Positions 24,878 through 33,303 of a DNA stretch of 64,000 nt are shown here, in pieces (the stretch's first letter is position 1; every line of letters starts with the position of its first letter). The stretch is from JAICUY01 sp963716585 (GTDB taxonomy: Bacteria > Chloroflexota > Limnocylindria > QHBO01). The stretch is taken from assembly GCA_963716585.1 (NCBI GenBank), contig CAVQTN010000004.1, forward strand, positions 248,001 to 312,000, in the 5' to 3' direction. Both the position numbers and the translations under genes were made by a program. Under the pieces are notes generated by a model. It did not search any database. It was not told the origin of the DNA and was given only the letters and a program-made list of their open reading frames with translations.

Positions 24878-25379
24878 CGCCTCGTGTTCCGCGGGCGGCG
24901 GGTGCGGCGTCGCGACCGTAGGTGCCGCTGCGTCCGCCCTCCTTGCTGAGCAGCTCGACGCGCTCGATGACGATGTCGCGTTGCAGCGCCTTGGCCATGT
25001 CGTACAGCGTCAGCGCCGCCACGCTGGCGGCGGTCAGCGCCTCCATCTCGACGCCGGTGCGGGCAGTCGCGCTGGCCTGGGCCGTGATCTGTACCGCGCC
25101 GCCGACACGATCGGCCTCGATCGACACGTCGACACGGTCGAGCGGAATCGGATGGCACAGCGGGATGAGCTCGCTGGTGCGCTTGGCGGCCCCGATCCCT
25201 GCCAGCCGCGCCACGACGAACGCGTCGCCCTTCGGCCCGCCGGCGTCGAGCAGCGTGGCGAGCACGTCCGGACGCATGCGGACGATCGCGGCCGCGACCG
25301 CGCGACGGGCAGTGACCGGCTTGGCACCCACGTCCACCATGCGCGGGGCGCCCTGCGGCCCGAGGTGCGAGGGCTTCAC
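24831..25379 (-). CDS. moaC: Cyclic pyranopterin monophosphate synthase MoaC
   Basis: Second step of molybdenum cofactor synthesis, forming cyclic pyranopterin monophosphate from the MoaA product. The conserved core SELIPLCHPIPLDRVDV is near residues 68-84, then TGVEMEALTAASVAALTLYDM and KALQRDIVIERVELLSKEGGRSG. The family usually ends near that last motif; here about 27 extra residues (Gly/Arg-rich) run over the moaB start and may be non-conserved tail. GTG at 25379 overlaps the moeA stop (GTGA). At 182 residues it is slightly longer than usual. Confidence 0.94.
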   Translation of the reverse strand: MKPSHLGPQGAPRMVDVGAKPVTARRAVAAAIVRMRPDVLATLLDAGGPKGDAFVVARLAGIGAAKRTSELIPLCHPIPLDRVDVSIEADRVGGAVQITAQASATARTGVEMEALTAASVAALTLYDMAKALQRDIVIERVELLSKEGGRSGTYGRDAAPAARGTRGGGGHRLEPVRGGGAG

Positions 25380-26335
25380 GACACCGCTCCCAGCAGGACG
25401 GCTTCGTACCTGGACCCCGCCTCGGCGGCGGCAGCGCCCTCCGGCACGACCAGCAGCGCATTGGCCTGCGCCAGGGGTCGCAGCTGCGATGACTGCTGGC
25501 CGCCGGCCGGCTCTGCGCGGAACCCGCCGGCGTCATCGAGCGCCAGCAGGATCCGCAGGTAGGCCCGCCGCGCAGGGTCCTTGGGCATGCGTTCCGAAAC
25601 GCAGGCGCGCACCCGCGGGCGGCCATCGCCCGACAGGCCGAGCATCGCGCGCAGCATCGGTCGCACGAACAGCTCGAACGTGACGAGTGCGCTCACCGGG
25701 TTGCCGGGGAGCCCGACCACCGGCCTGCCGCCGATGATGCCGAACGCCAACGGCTTTCCCGGCTGAACCGCGATGCGCCAGAATTCGAGCTCGCCCAGCC
25801 GCTCGATCGCCGAGCGGACGTGGTCGTGTCGTCCCACGCTCACGCCACCGGAAACGACGACCAGGTCGGCGCGTTCAGCAGCGCTGCGAAGCCGTCGCTC
25901 GATGAGGGCGACGTCATCGCGCGTGGCGCCCAGCGCGATCGGCTCGCCCCCGGCCTCGGCGACCGACGCCGCCAGCGCTGCCGAGTTGGCATCGTAGATC
26001 TGGCCGGGCCGCAGCGGATCCCCGGGCTTCACCAGCTCGTCGCCGCTGGACAGGATCGCCACGGTCGGACGGCGTCGCACGTCAACCCGGCCGATGCCCA
26101 TGGAGGCCAGCAGGGCGATCGTCGCCGGCGACAGCGGAGCCGCCGGGAGCTCGAACCGCTCGCCGGCGCGCGTGTCATGGCCGGCCGCGCGAACGTAGTT
26201 CCCCTCGGCGGCCGCGGGCAGCCGCACCGACTGGCCGGACTCGATCGCGTCCTCGAGGGGAATCACCGTATCCGCCCCGGTCGGGATGGGTGCGCCGGTC
26301 ATGATGCGGAGCGCGGTTCCCGGCTCGACCGCCAT
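25376..26335 (-). CDS. moeA: MoeA, C-terminal part (frameshifted)
   Basis: Main body of molybdopterin molybdenumtransferase, which inserts molybdate into adenylylated molybdopterin. It starts at MAVEPGTALRIMTGAPIPTGAD, the normal MoeA domain junction, and keeps VAILSSGDELV, GQIYDANSAAL, VVSGGVSVGRHDHV, the PGKPLAFG segment and GLPGNPVSALVTFELFVRP. The N-terminal ~80 residues of the protein lie in another frame immediately upstream. An extra base in the GGG run at 26336-26338 accounts for the break. It ends overlapping moaC. Confidence 0.9.
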   Translation of the reverse strand: MAVEPGTALRIMTGAPIPTGADTVIPLEDAIESGQSVRLPAAAEGNYVRAAGHDTRAGERFELPAAPLSPATIALLASMGIGRVDVRRRPTVAILSSGDELVKPGDPLRPGQIYDANSAALAASVAEAGGEPIALGATRDDVALIERRLRSAAERADLVVVSGGVSVGRHDHVRSAIERLGELEFWRIAVQPGKPLAFGIIGGRPVVGLPGNPVSALVTFELFVRPMLRAMLGLSGDGRPRVRACVSERMPKDPARRAYLRILLALDDAGGFRAEPAGGQQSSQLRPLAQANALLVVPEGAAAAEAGSRYEAVLLGAVS

Positions 26336-26573
26336 GGGCCGTCGAGTCGCCGGCGGCAATCTCGCCGACGATCGGCAGCTCGCCGGGGAGGTCGGCCACG
26401 CGGACCGCGAAGCCATCCATCGCGGAGTTGGCGAACGGCGGCACGTCAATCGGGGCCATCACCGAGAAGCTGGCGGGCACGCGGCCCAGGCATCGGTCGA
26501 TGGAGACCGGCTCGACCGCGGATGGCGACACCGCCGCCAGCATGCGGGTCAGAGCATCCTCGACGCTCAGCAT
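26175..26573 (-). CDS. moeA: MoeA, N-terminal part (frameshifted)
   Basis: Residues 1-80 match the beginning of MoeA: SVEDALTRMLAAV, then the conserved DVPPFANSAMDGFAVR and IVGEIAAGDST. Beyond that the frame becomes an Arg/Gly/His-rich run unrelated to MoeA, while the correct continuation (MAVEPGTALRI) is found one base off. ATG at 26573 lies three bases after the stop of the membrane protease gene upstream. Together the two pieces give a protein of about 400 residues, the usual MoeA size. Confidence 0.85.
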   Translation of the reverse strand: MLSVEDALTRMLAAVSPSAVEPVSIDRCLGRVPASFSVMAPIDVPPFANSAMDGFAVRVADLPGELPIVGEIAAGDSTAHGGRAGNRAPHHDRRTHPDRGGYGDSPRGRDRVRPVGAAARGRRGELRSRGRP

Positions 26574-26576
26574 GCC

Positions 26577-27698
26577 TCAGACACCGAGCTTGAGACGCGT
26601 GTCGATCAGCCTCAGAAGGCCTGCGCGCGTCAGCAGCCCGACAACCGAGCGACCGTCGACGACCACCGGCAGCTGGTTCACCTCGCGCTCCTGGAGGAGC
26701 TTCATGGCGTCCTCCACCTCGTCCTCCGGCCCAACCATCGCGAGGTCGGCATAGCGGGTCATGATGTCGGTCACCCGTGCGTCCTCCCAGTTTTCGCGCG
26801 GCACCCGGCGGACGTCCGAGAGCGACACGATGCCGGCAAGCCCGCCGTCGTCATGGCGCACCAGGTAGGACCGATGCTCGCTGTGCAGCATCCGGTCGTG
26901 CACCAGCTCGGCGACCGATTCGTTCGGCGACACCGACGCGGGCTGCGCTTCCATGACGTCCCGGACCAGGACACCGTGCAGCGTGCGCTGCACGCTCATC
27001 TGGGCGACGGTCGACTCGGCCGCGTTCGACAGGAACCAGCCGATCAGCGCCAGCCACACGCCGCCGAAGATGCTGCCGCGCTGGAAGGCCAGGAAGACGC
27101 CCAGGCCGATCAGCAGGTAGCCGAACAGGCGACCGACCAGCGCCGCATTGCGGGTGGCGCCGAAGCGATCACCGCGGAGCCGCCACAGGACGGCGCGCAG
27201 GATGCGGCCGCCGTCCATCGGGAAGCCGGGGATGAGGTTGAACGCGCCGAGCGACAGGTTGATGAACCCCAGCCAGCCGACCAGGGCACCCACCTGCGGC
27301 TGCGTCACCACCAGGTCGACACCCAGCAGCACGGCTCCGATGGCGAGGCTCATCAGTGGCCCGGCGGCGGCGATGAGCGCCTCGTCACGCGGCCGCTTGG
27401 GCTCGCCCTCCAGCGTCGCCGCGCCGCCGAAGATGAAGAGCGTGATGCTGGTCACCTGCAGGCCAAAGCGCTGCGCCACGAGGGCGTGGCTCAGCTCGTG
27501 GCCGAGCACGCTGACGAAGAAGAGGATCGAGGTGGCCGCCGCGACCAGCCAGTACAGTCCGTCGCTCCATCCGCGGTACTGGAGCGGGAACTGCCCGACC
27601 GCCAGCGAATAGGTGATCAGGAAGGCAATCACCAGCCACGACGGATGCACGCCGATCTCGACGCCGAAGACCCGGCCGAGACGAATGGACGACCCCAT
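26577..27698 (-). CDS. Site-2 protease family (M50) metalloprotease with CBS pair
   Basis: Intramembrane zinc metalloprotease. The 373-residue protein has the active-site motif HELSH near residue 64, a second motif NLIPGFPMDGGRIL with the metal-binding Asp, and about six membrane helices; residues ~245-373 form two CBS domains that may sense adenine nucleotides. This domain layout is the YUP8/MJ0392-like M50 subgroup. Start chosen as the ATG at 27698, six bases after TACACT; a longer start adds 13 poor residues. Substrate unknown. Confidence 0.92.
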   Translation of the reverse strand: MGSSIRLGRVFGVEIGVHPSWLVIAFLITYSLAVGQFPLQYRGWSDGLYWLVAAATSILFFVSVLGHELSHALVAQRFGLQVTSITLFIFGGAATLEGEPKRPRDEALIAAAGPLMSLAIGAVLLGVDLVVTQPQVGALVGWLGFINLSLGAFNLIPGFPMDGGRILRAVLWRLRGDRFGATRNAALVGRLFGYLLIGLGVFLAFQRGSIFGGVWLALIGWFLSNAAESTVAQMSVQRTLHGVLVRDVMEAQPASVSPNESVAELVHDRMLHSEHRSYLVRHDDGGLAGIVSLSDVRRVPRENWEDARVTDIMTRYADLAMVGPEDEVEDAMKLLQEREVNQLPVVVDGRSVVGLLTRAGLLRLIDTRLKLGV

Positions 27699-27704
27699 CC
27701 AGGG

Positions 27705-27710
27705 AGTGTA
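27705..27710 (-). promoter_or_regulatory. Leaderless-type -10 for the M50-CBS protease
   Basis: TACACT (27710-27705, minus) precedes the ATG at 27698 by six bases, deciding the start codon of that gene. Confidence 0.5.
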
Positions 27711-27741
27711 GCCGAGGGCGGCGGAGCGACTCGACACCCTG

Positions 27742-28425
27742 TCAGCGAGCGATGCGCTGCCTCGGGCGGGGCGGAGGCTGCCGGCGAGCGCCAGACAGAC
27801 GCCAGCCCGCCAGCGCGACGATCAACGCGGACACGATGATCGCGATGCCCGCGGCGAGCGCGCATGCGAACCAGAACGGCTCCGGGAAGAGGCGCAGCAG
27901 CTTCGAGTCCTGGTCGAACAGGAAGTTGCCCTGCGGAAAGAAGATCTCATGGAATGCGAGAAAGGCCTGGTCGAAGGCGACGACGAAGGCGGCCGCCAGC
28001 ACAACGGCCATCAGGCCCACGGCGCTCGCCGAGATCAGCAGCAGCCGGCCGACGCGACGCCGTTCGTGCCGCAGGGTCAGGACGCTGAAGAGCAGCACGA
28101 GCGCGGCGACGCCCGCCAGCGTGCCGAGCACTCGCACCAGGCTCGCGACATCTCGCATGTGGCTCCGTTCGTTCTCGTCCAGCAGCGGGCCGGTGGCGTC
28201 CAGGGCAACCTCGAACGCGCCACCGCTCCAGATATCGCCCAGCACCCGCCCGGTCACGCGGTCAACCTCGGCCTGGGAAGTGGCCAGCCGTGCCGGCACA
28301 TCACTGCGAGCCTGTTCGAAGGAGACGAACCACGGGTTGAAGAGCAGCAGCGGCCCGGCCAGCGCGATGAGCAGCCCCAGCGACAGCGCCAGCAGGAAAC
28401 CGACGAATCCGGGCGCGCGGCCCAT
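27742..28425 (-). CDS. DUF1461 integral membrane protein
   Basis: A 227-residue membrane protein with four hydrophobic helices. The signature of the TIGR01906/DUF1461 family is visible: HMRDVASLVRVL before the second helix and FLAFHEIFFPQGNFLFDQDS with KLLRLFPEPFW before the fourth. Function is unknown in all members known to me. It lies 43 bases upstream of the M50-CBS gene and 20 bases after the holin-like gene, so these small membrane proteins may be co-transcribed. Confidence 0.85.
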   Translation of the reverse strand: MGRAPGFVGFLLALSLGLLIALAGPLLLFNPWFVSFEQARSDVPARLATSQAEVDRVTGRVLGDIWSGGAFEVALDATGPLLDENERSHMRDVASLVRVLGTLAGVAALVLLFSVLTLRHERRRVGRLLLISASAVGLMAVVLAAAFVVAFDQAFLAFHEIFFPQGNFLFDQDSKLLRLFPEPFWFACALAAGIAIIVSALIVALAGWRLSGARRQPPPRPRQRIAR

Positions 28426-28445
28426 TGGTCAGCCGGCCTCGCGCG

Positions 28446-28829
28446 TCAGAACGGCTTGCTGGCCAGGCGTCTCGAGCCGATCAGCATGGACAGCAGCAGA
28501 CCCACGATCGCGACCACGATCGCGCCGAGGAAGGCGGCACCGAACCCGCTGACGCTGAACCCGAGGTTGAGCGCGTCGGAGAACGCGCTGGTCAGCAGCA
28601 GCATGAGCGCGTTGATGACCAGCAGGAAGATGCCGAAGGTGATGAGCGTCAGCGGGATCGAGAGGATACGCAGGATCGGCCGCAGGTAGGTGTTCAGCAG
28701 GCTGAAGACGACCGCGACCAGCAGCAGCTTCCACCATTCGCCTGCGAAGGTGATGCCATCGATGATCTGAACGGCGACCCACAGGGCGGCCATGTTGACC
28801 AGGATCTGGATCAGGCGATCAGTGTTCAT
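28446..28829 (-). CDS. Phage holin family 4 / YvlD-like membrane protein
   Basis: A 127-residue protein with four membrane helices and the family motif LLNTYLRPILRILSIPLTLITFGIF near residues 45-68 (Phage_holin_4_2/YvlD group). Despite the name, chromosomal members are general membrane proteins with no proven lytic role. ATG at 28829 lies eight bases behind TAGGCT, so it heads its own leaderless transcript. The DinB-like gene is divergent. Confidence 0.88.
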   Translation of the reverse strand: MNTDRLIQILVNMAALWVAVQIIDGITFAGEWWKLLLVAVVFSLLNTYLRPILRILSIPLTLITFGIFLLVINALMLLLTSAFSDALNLGFSVSGFGAAFLGAIVVAIVGLLLSMLIGSRRLASKPF

Positions 28830-28837
28830 GGGCCGAT

Positions 28838-28843
28838 AGCCTA
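28838..28843 (-). promoter_or_regulatory. Leaderless-type -10 for the holin-like gene
   Basis: TAGGCT (28843-28838, minus) is eight bases before the ATG at 28829. Confidence 0.45.
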
Positions 28844-29008
28844 GCCGATCCCCAACTCAGCGGTAGCCGCGCCATGATCCCGCGGCTCGGACATGGCGCG
28901 CTTGACGGCCTTCGTCCGGCATGGCTAACTCGCCGGGTGGAGCACGTCGGGCAAGCAGATGATCGCGGCCGGGGAGCTGCGGGCAGGACCGGTTTCGTCA
29001 GCGAGACG

Positions 29009-29533
29009 ATGGCCCTGCTGGAACGAACACCGGAGCTGCTGCGTAGGCTGCTCATTGGCCTGCCTGAGACCTGGACCCAGACGCCTGATGTCGCCGATGG
29101 CTGGCGTCCCCGCGACGTGGTGGGCCACCTCATCACCGGGGAGCTCACCGATTGGGTCGTGCGCACGCGGCGCATCCTCGACGACGGGACCTCTCTTCCC
29201 TTCGAGCGCTTCCAACGCTTCTCGATGCTGGGGCGGGATGCAGCCGTCTCGCTTGACGAGCTGGTGGAGCGCTTCGTCACACTTCGCGCCGTGAACCTGG
29301 CCACGCTCAGCGAGCTCGTGACCGATGCTGATCTCGATCGGCATGGCATGCATCCTTCGCTCGGCGAGGTGACGCTTCGTGAGCTGCTCGCGACCTGGGC
29401 TGTCCACGACCTCGACCACATCGGGCAGATCTGCGCGGCGCTCGCCGGCTCGCACGACACCGATGTCGGGCCCTGGAAGGCCTACCTCGGGATCCTGCTG
29501 CGACGGCAGGACCCGTCGGCGGTCGCCGGCTGA
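29009..29533 (+). CDS. DinB-family protein
   Basis: A 174-residue four-helix-bundle protein of the DinB/YfiT superfamily, often metal-dependent thiol transferases. The likely metal histidines are His in RDVVGHLITGE near residue 40 and HDLDHIGQI near residue 143. Start is placed at ATG 29009 (MALLERTPELL), where homology begins; GTG at 28937 is an in-frame alternative, preceded by an imperfect -10 (CTAACT). No partner genes suggest a specific thiol or substrate. Confidence 0.8.
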   Translation: MALLERTPELLRRLLIGLPETWTQTPDVADGWRPRDVVGHLITGELTDWVVRTRRILDDGTSLPFERFQRFSMLGRDAAVSLDELVERFVTLRAVNLATLSELVTDADLDRHGMHPSLGEVTLRELLATWAVHDLDHIGQICAALAGSHDTDVGPWKAYLGILLRRQDPSAVAG

Positions 29534-29693
29534 GGGACGCCCGATATGACACCCGTCGTACCATTCGAGCGGCGACCGTACTGGCAGCAGATCGCCACAC
29601 GAGCAACGCAGTTCGTGCTTGCCGGCGTTCTTCTGAGCGGCTGTGCACCCCACGGTGGCGAAGCAATCACGGACGCCCCACAAACGTTGGAAC

Positions 29694-29770
<77 letters not shown>

Positions 29771-29783
29771 ACCGGGCCGCGAA

Positions 29784-29789
29784 AGTATA
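29784..29789 (-). promoter_or_regulatory. -10 element of tRNA-Pro
   Basis: TATACT (29789-29784, minus) lies 13 bases before the tRNA 5' end, fitting transcription initiation a few bases upstream of the mature end. Confidence 0.55.
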
Positions 29790-29871
29790 GACGAGCAGTC
29801 CGTCCGATCTGCCCTCGCCGTCGAGCTTGAGGGCGGGTATGCTGCCCGATACCCAGCAGAGGTCACTCCGG

Positions 29872-30975
29872 ATGCGCGAGCTGATACGTCGGCCGGCCGC
29901 GTGGGTCGGTGCCGCGCTGGTCGTCGTGGCGATCGGCGCCGTGATCGGGATCGTGACTGGGCACTCGCCGGTGGCGTTGGGTTCGCCTTCGCCGTCTTCG
30001 TCCGCATCGCAGTCATTCGTCGCGTCGCTGCCGTCGCTGACGACCGGCAGCTCCCCAACGGGGTCGGCGACTCCGACGACGGCACATACACCGACCGTCG
30101 GACCAACCTCGACCAGTGGGCTGCCAACCGCGACCTCAAAGCCGACCTCCGCCGCCACGCCGCGAGCCACGGCGCCGACCAAGACGCCGGCCCCGCCGCA
30201 GCCGGGCGGTGCAGCGGTTCTCGTCGGCGCCGGCGACATCTGCAACAAGCCGGACGTCGCGGGCATGACCGCGAACCTGCTTGCCACCATCCCCGGCAGC
30301 GTCTTCACGGCCGGCGACAATGCCTACTCCGGTGGGACGCCCGCCGAGTTCAGCAGCTGCTTCAACCCGACCTGGGGCCGATTCAAGGCACGCATGTTCC
30401 CGGCTCCCGGTAACCACGAGTACGACGTCACGTCCAACGCCGCCGGCTACTTCGGCTACTTCGGTGTGCGGGCGCACGGCCCCGGCGGCTACTACGTCTA
30501 CTCGCTGGGTGGCTGGCGCATCTACAGCCTCAACAGCGAAATCGTGAGTGCTGCCGAGGTCGCGTGGCTGAAGAGCGACCTGGCCAGCCACCCCACTGCC
30601 TGCGTGATGGCCTATTGGCATCACCCGCGCTTCAGCTCGGGCACGCACGGCAACGACGGCTCCGTGCAACCGTTCTGGGATGCGCTGTACGCCGCCAGGG
30701 CGGAGCTGATCGTCAACGGCCACGACCATGACTACGAGCGCTTCGCGCCGCAGACGCCAAGCGGCGCGAGCTCCGCCACGGGGATTCGAGAGATCGTCGC
30801 GGGCACCGGCGGCGCCGGGCTGCGACCGTTCGCCAACGTCGTCGCCAACAGCCAGGTGCGCAATGCCGTCACGCACGGGGTGCTGAAGCTGACGCTGCGT
30901 CCGGGCGGCTACACGTGGCAGTTCGTGCCGGCCGACGGCTCGTTCACCGACTCCGGCTCAGGCAGCTGCCACTGA
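29872..30975 (+). CDS. Secreted metallophosphoesterase
   Basis: A calcineurin-like phosphoesterase of 367 residues. An N-terminal membrane segment (VGAALVVVAIGAVIGIV) and a long Ser/Thr/Pro-rich linker (to ~residue 108) lead to the catalytic domain: GAGDIC, FTAGDNAYSGG, PAPGNHEYD, AYWHHPRFSSG, and VNGHDHDYERF supply the metal ligands in canonical order. It is probably an anchored or secreted acid phosphatase-type enzyme. ATG 29872 has a GAGG site; TATGCT at 29838-29843 is the likely -10. Longer in-frame starts exist but precede the signal segment poorly. Confidence 0.9.
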   Translation: MRELIRRPAAWVGAALVVVAIGAVIGIVTGHSPVALGSPSPSSSASQSFVASLPSLTTGSSPTGSATPTTAHTPTVGPTSTSGLPTATSKPTSAATPRATAPTKTPAPPQPGGAAVLVGAGDICNKPDVAGMTANLLATIPGSVFTAGDNAYSGGTPAEFSSCFNPTWGRFKARMFPAPGNHEYDVTSNAAGYFGYFGVRAHGPGGYYVYSLGGWRIYSLNSEIVSAAEVAWLKSDLASHPTACVMAYWHHPRFSSGTHGNDGSVQPFWDALYAARAELIVNGHDHDYERFAPQTPSGASSATGIREIVAGTGGAGLRPFANVVANSQVRNAVTHGVLKLTLRPGGYTWQFVPADGSFTDSGSGSCH

Positions 30976-30993
30976 CTGCCCGCCGCGCGGTTC

Positions 30994-31662
30994 CTACGGC
31001 GCGATCTGCTGTGCGAATGCCTGGAGCTGCTCGATCGGGAGCTCGCCGGTCGTCCGGGAAACAACCAGGCCGTCCGCGTTGACGAAGACGAAGGCGGGAA
31101 ACTCATTCATCCCGAACGCCGCCAGCGCGCTCGAGTTCGCGTCGTCGACCAGGACCGGTGGCGTCCAGTGCTCGCGCTGCAACCAGGCCGACGGCGGATA
31201 GTTCGGTCGCGTCTGGCTCGTTCCGGTCGCGATCGTGATGAGCTTCACCCCGGACGGCAGGCCGCCCGCATTCAGCCATGCCTGGATGCGGGGCACCTCG
31301 GCCTGGCAGTGTGGGCACCAATGGGCCACGAAGACCACCACCATCGGGCCATCCGTCGGACCGATGCTCACCGGGCTGTTGTCGAAGGTGACACCGTCCA
31401 GCGTCGGGATTGGCTGGCCGACCGCCGGATCAGTTGCAGCGGTGGACGCGAAGGCGGCCAACGGCTGACCCCCGACCTTCACCGGCACGCGGGCCGGCTC
31501 GCCGGAGGTGCCTCCCCCACCGCCCGCCAGCACCACCGCGAGCACCGCCGCAACCACGAGGATGACCAGGCCGGTGATGACCACGGCCACCAGCGGGAAG
31601 CCACGCCCCGCCGGCGATGGCTGGCGCCGTGGTGTCTTCGATGTGCGGCGGCGCTGGCTCAC
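30994..31662 (-). CDS. TlpA-like thioredoxin-fold protein
   Basis: A membrane-anchored thiol-disulfide protein, 222 residues. One N-terminal helix (FPLVAVVITGLVILVVAAVLAV) precedes a thioredoxin domain with the redox motif WCPHC near residue 115 and the cis-proline in MNEFPAFVFV. CPHC is the DsbA-like, oxidising-type dipeptide. GTG at 31662 overlaps the stop of the DsbB-like gene (GTGA), so the two form an oxidative folding pair: DsbB reoxidises the anchored thioredoxin-fold protein, which introduces disulfides in exported proteins. Confidence 0.9.
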   Translation of the reverse strand: MSQRRRTSKTPRRQPSPAGRGFPLVAVVITGLVILVVAAVLAVVLAGGGGGTSGEPARVPVKVGGQPLAAFASTAATDPAVGQPIPTLDGVTFDNSPVSIGPTDGPMVVVFVAHWCPHCQAEVPRIQAWLNAGGLPSGVKLITIATGTSQTRPNYPPSAWLQREHWTPPVLVDDANSSALAAFGMNEFPAFVFVNADGLVVSRTTGELPIEQLQAFAQQIAP

Positions 31663-32207
31663 CTGCCGAGCTCCTCGTCGAGCGGCCGAGCGACCATCAG
31701 CAGCGTCGCGATGAGCAGGAAGGCGGCGAACGCCATGAACGGGATGGTCACGAAGCCGAGCACCTGGACATCGATGGCGGTGCAGGGCGCATCGGTCGAG
31801 CAGGAGCCCGTGCTCAACGCGGGGAAATGCTGGATGACGACGTGGTACGCCGAGATCGCCGCGCCGGCGAGGCTCATGACCACGGCGTACGGTCGAATCC
31901 CGAGATCACGTCGCACGGCCGCGATCCCGAGCAGGACGACGAGCGGGTACATCGCGATACGCTGGTACCAGCACAGCTGGCAGGGCACGAAGTGCGCCAC
32001 TTCCGAGAAGAACAGGCTGCCGGCGGTGGCAATCGTCGCAACCCCGGCCGCGCTCAGCAGCCACGCACGGCTGCCCAGCTGCCCGAGGCCCAGCACACCA
32101 GTGGAGGCACGACGCGCGAACCAGGTCGCCACGAGGGCCACCACGAGCGCCAGCGCGACGAGTGAGAGGATGGCAAGCAGGTTGGCGACGACCGCGACGA
32201 ACGACAC
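31659..32207 (-). CDS. Disulfide bond formation protein DsbB/BdbC
   Basis: Quinone-linked membrane oxidase that regenerates DsbA-like proteins. The 182-residue chain has five hydrophobic segments, one more than the four of E. coli DsbB. The redox pair CQLC sits in HFVPCQLCWYQRIAMYPL, the hallmark, and the second pair in TGSCSTDAPCTAID. Start taken at GTG 32207 (VSFVAVVANLL); an ATG at 32249 adds 14 residues, but a TACGAT promoter-like hexamer overlaps that region. Coupled to the TlpA-like gene. Confidence 0.9.
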   Translation of the reverse strand: MSFVAVVANLLAILSLVALALVVALVATWFARRASTGVLGLGQLGSRAWLLSAAGVATIATAGSLFFSEVAHFVPCQLCWYQRIAMYPLVVLLGIAAVRRDLGIRPYAVVMSLAGAAISAYHVVIQHFPALSTGSCSTDAPCTAIDVQVLGFVTIPFMAFAAFLLIATLLMVARPLDEELGR

Positions 32208-32273
32208 GTGATGATGACCTGAGGCACGGCGGGGCCCCGATCGTAGCATCGCCGCGCCGCCGCCGCCCCCGCC

Positions 32274-33281
32274 TTATCCGCTCAGCGTCGTCAGCTCGTC
32301 CTTCGGCTCGCGCGCCATCAGCGCCGCGACGCTCTGCAGCGGGGCGCGACCGCGATGCACCACGGCGTCGACCTGGTCGGCGATCGGCAGCTCGACGCCG
32401 TGGCGTGCCGCCAGGGCCAGCGCGCCGGTCACCGTGTACACGCCCTCGGCGACACCGGCCAATCGGGGCGCGACCTTCTCCCAGGCCGCGCCCGAAGCGA
32501 GCAGCTCGCCGGCGCGACGGTTGCGCGACAGGGGGCTCATGCAGGTCGCCATCAGATCCCCCACCCCGGCCAACCCCGCGAAGGTGAGCGGATGCGCGCC
32601 GGCGGCGACGCCCAGGCGCGTCATCTCGGCGAGCCCGCGGGTGATGATCGCCGCTTTGGCGCTGTCGCCGAAGCCCAGGCCGTCGACCATCCCCGCCGCC
32701 AGTGCTACGACATTCTTCAGGGCTCCCGCGAGCTCGACACCGATGACGTCCGGGTTGGTGTACAGCCGGAATCGATCCGATGACAGCATCACGGCGAGCT
32801 CCGCGGCGAGCTCGGCATCGGCGGACGCGACGACCGAGCCGGCGGGCTTGCCGGCAGCGATCTCGCGTGCCAGGTTCGGTCCCGAGAGCACGGCGACGCG
32901 ATGCCCGGGCAGCTCCGCCTGGATGAGCTCGCTCATGCGCAGGTGGGAGCCCTCCTCGATGCCCTTCACCACGCTGAGCAGTGGTGCGTCGCCGCCGAGC
33001 CACGGGGCCAGGCGCTGCAGCGTCGAGCGAACGTGCGCCGATGGGACCGCCAGTACCACGTGGGCGTGCGGCTCGTGCAGTCCGTCGTCGCCAACGACGC
33101 GGACGTTCGCCGGAAACGCGATGCCCGGCAGATACCGACGGTTCTCCCGCTCCCGCTCCAGCTGGGCCACGACCTCCGGCGTGTGCGCCCACAGCGCGAC
33201 GTCCCGCCCCGACTCGGCCAGCCGGATGGCGAGGGTGGTGCCCCACGCCCCGGCGCCGATGACCGCTATCTGGTCCGTCAC
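32274..33281 (-). CDS. gpsA: Glycerol-3-phosphate dehydrogenase [NAD(P)+]
   Basis: Reduces dihydroxyacetone phosphate to sn-glycerol 3-phosphate, the backbone for phospholipids. The 335-residue protein has the dinucleotide-binding GAGAWGTTLA at residues 9-18, then LSVVKGIE, LSGPNLAREIAAGKPA, GALKNVVALAAG with the catalytic Lys, and GLAGVGDLMATC. Start is the GTG at 33281, seven bases behind TATCCT. It lies downstream of der, as in many Gram-positive genomes. Confidence 0.97.
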   Translation of the reverse strand: MTDQIAVIGAGAWGTTLAIRLAESGRDVALWAHTPEVVAQLERERENRRYLPGIAFPANVRVVGDDGLHEPHAHVVLAVPSAHVRSTLQRLAPWLGGDAPLLSVVKGIEEGSHLRMSELIQAELPGHRVAVLSGPNLAREIAAGKPAGSVVASADAELAAELAVMLSSDRFRLYTNPDVIGVELAGALKNVVALAAGMVDGLGFGDSAKAAIITRGLAEMTRLGVAAGAHPLTFAGLAGVGDLMATCMSPLSRNRRAGELLASGAAWEKVAPRLAGVAEGVYTVTGALALAARHGVELPIADQVDAVVHRGRAPLQSVAALMAREPKDELTTLSG

Positions 33282-33288
33282 GCGCCCG

Positions 33289-33294
33289 AGGATA
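33289..33294 (-). promoter_or_regulatory. Leaderless-type -10 for gpsA
   Basis: TATCCT (33294-33289, minus) is exactly seven bases before the GTG at 33281. It lies in the 22-base gap after der. Confidence 0.5.
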
Positions 33295-33303
33295 GCAGCG
33301 CGG

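Noticed and set aside
28446..28829. Prophage remnant suggested by the holin family name
   Set aside because: No other phage genes nearby; chromosomal YvlD-like members are ordinary membrane proteins.
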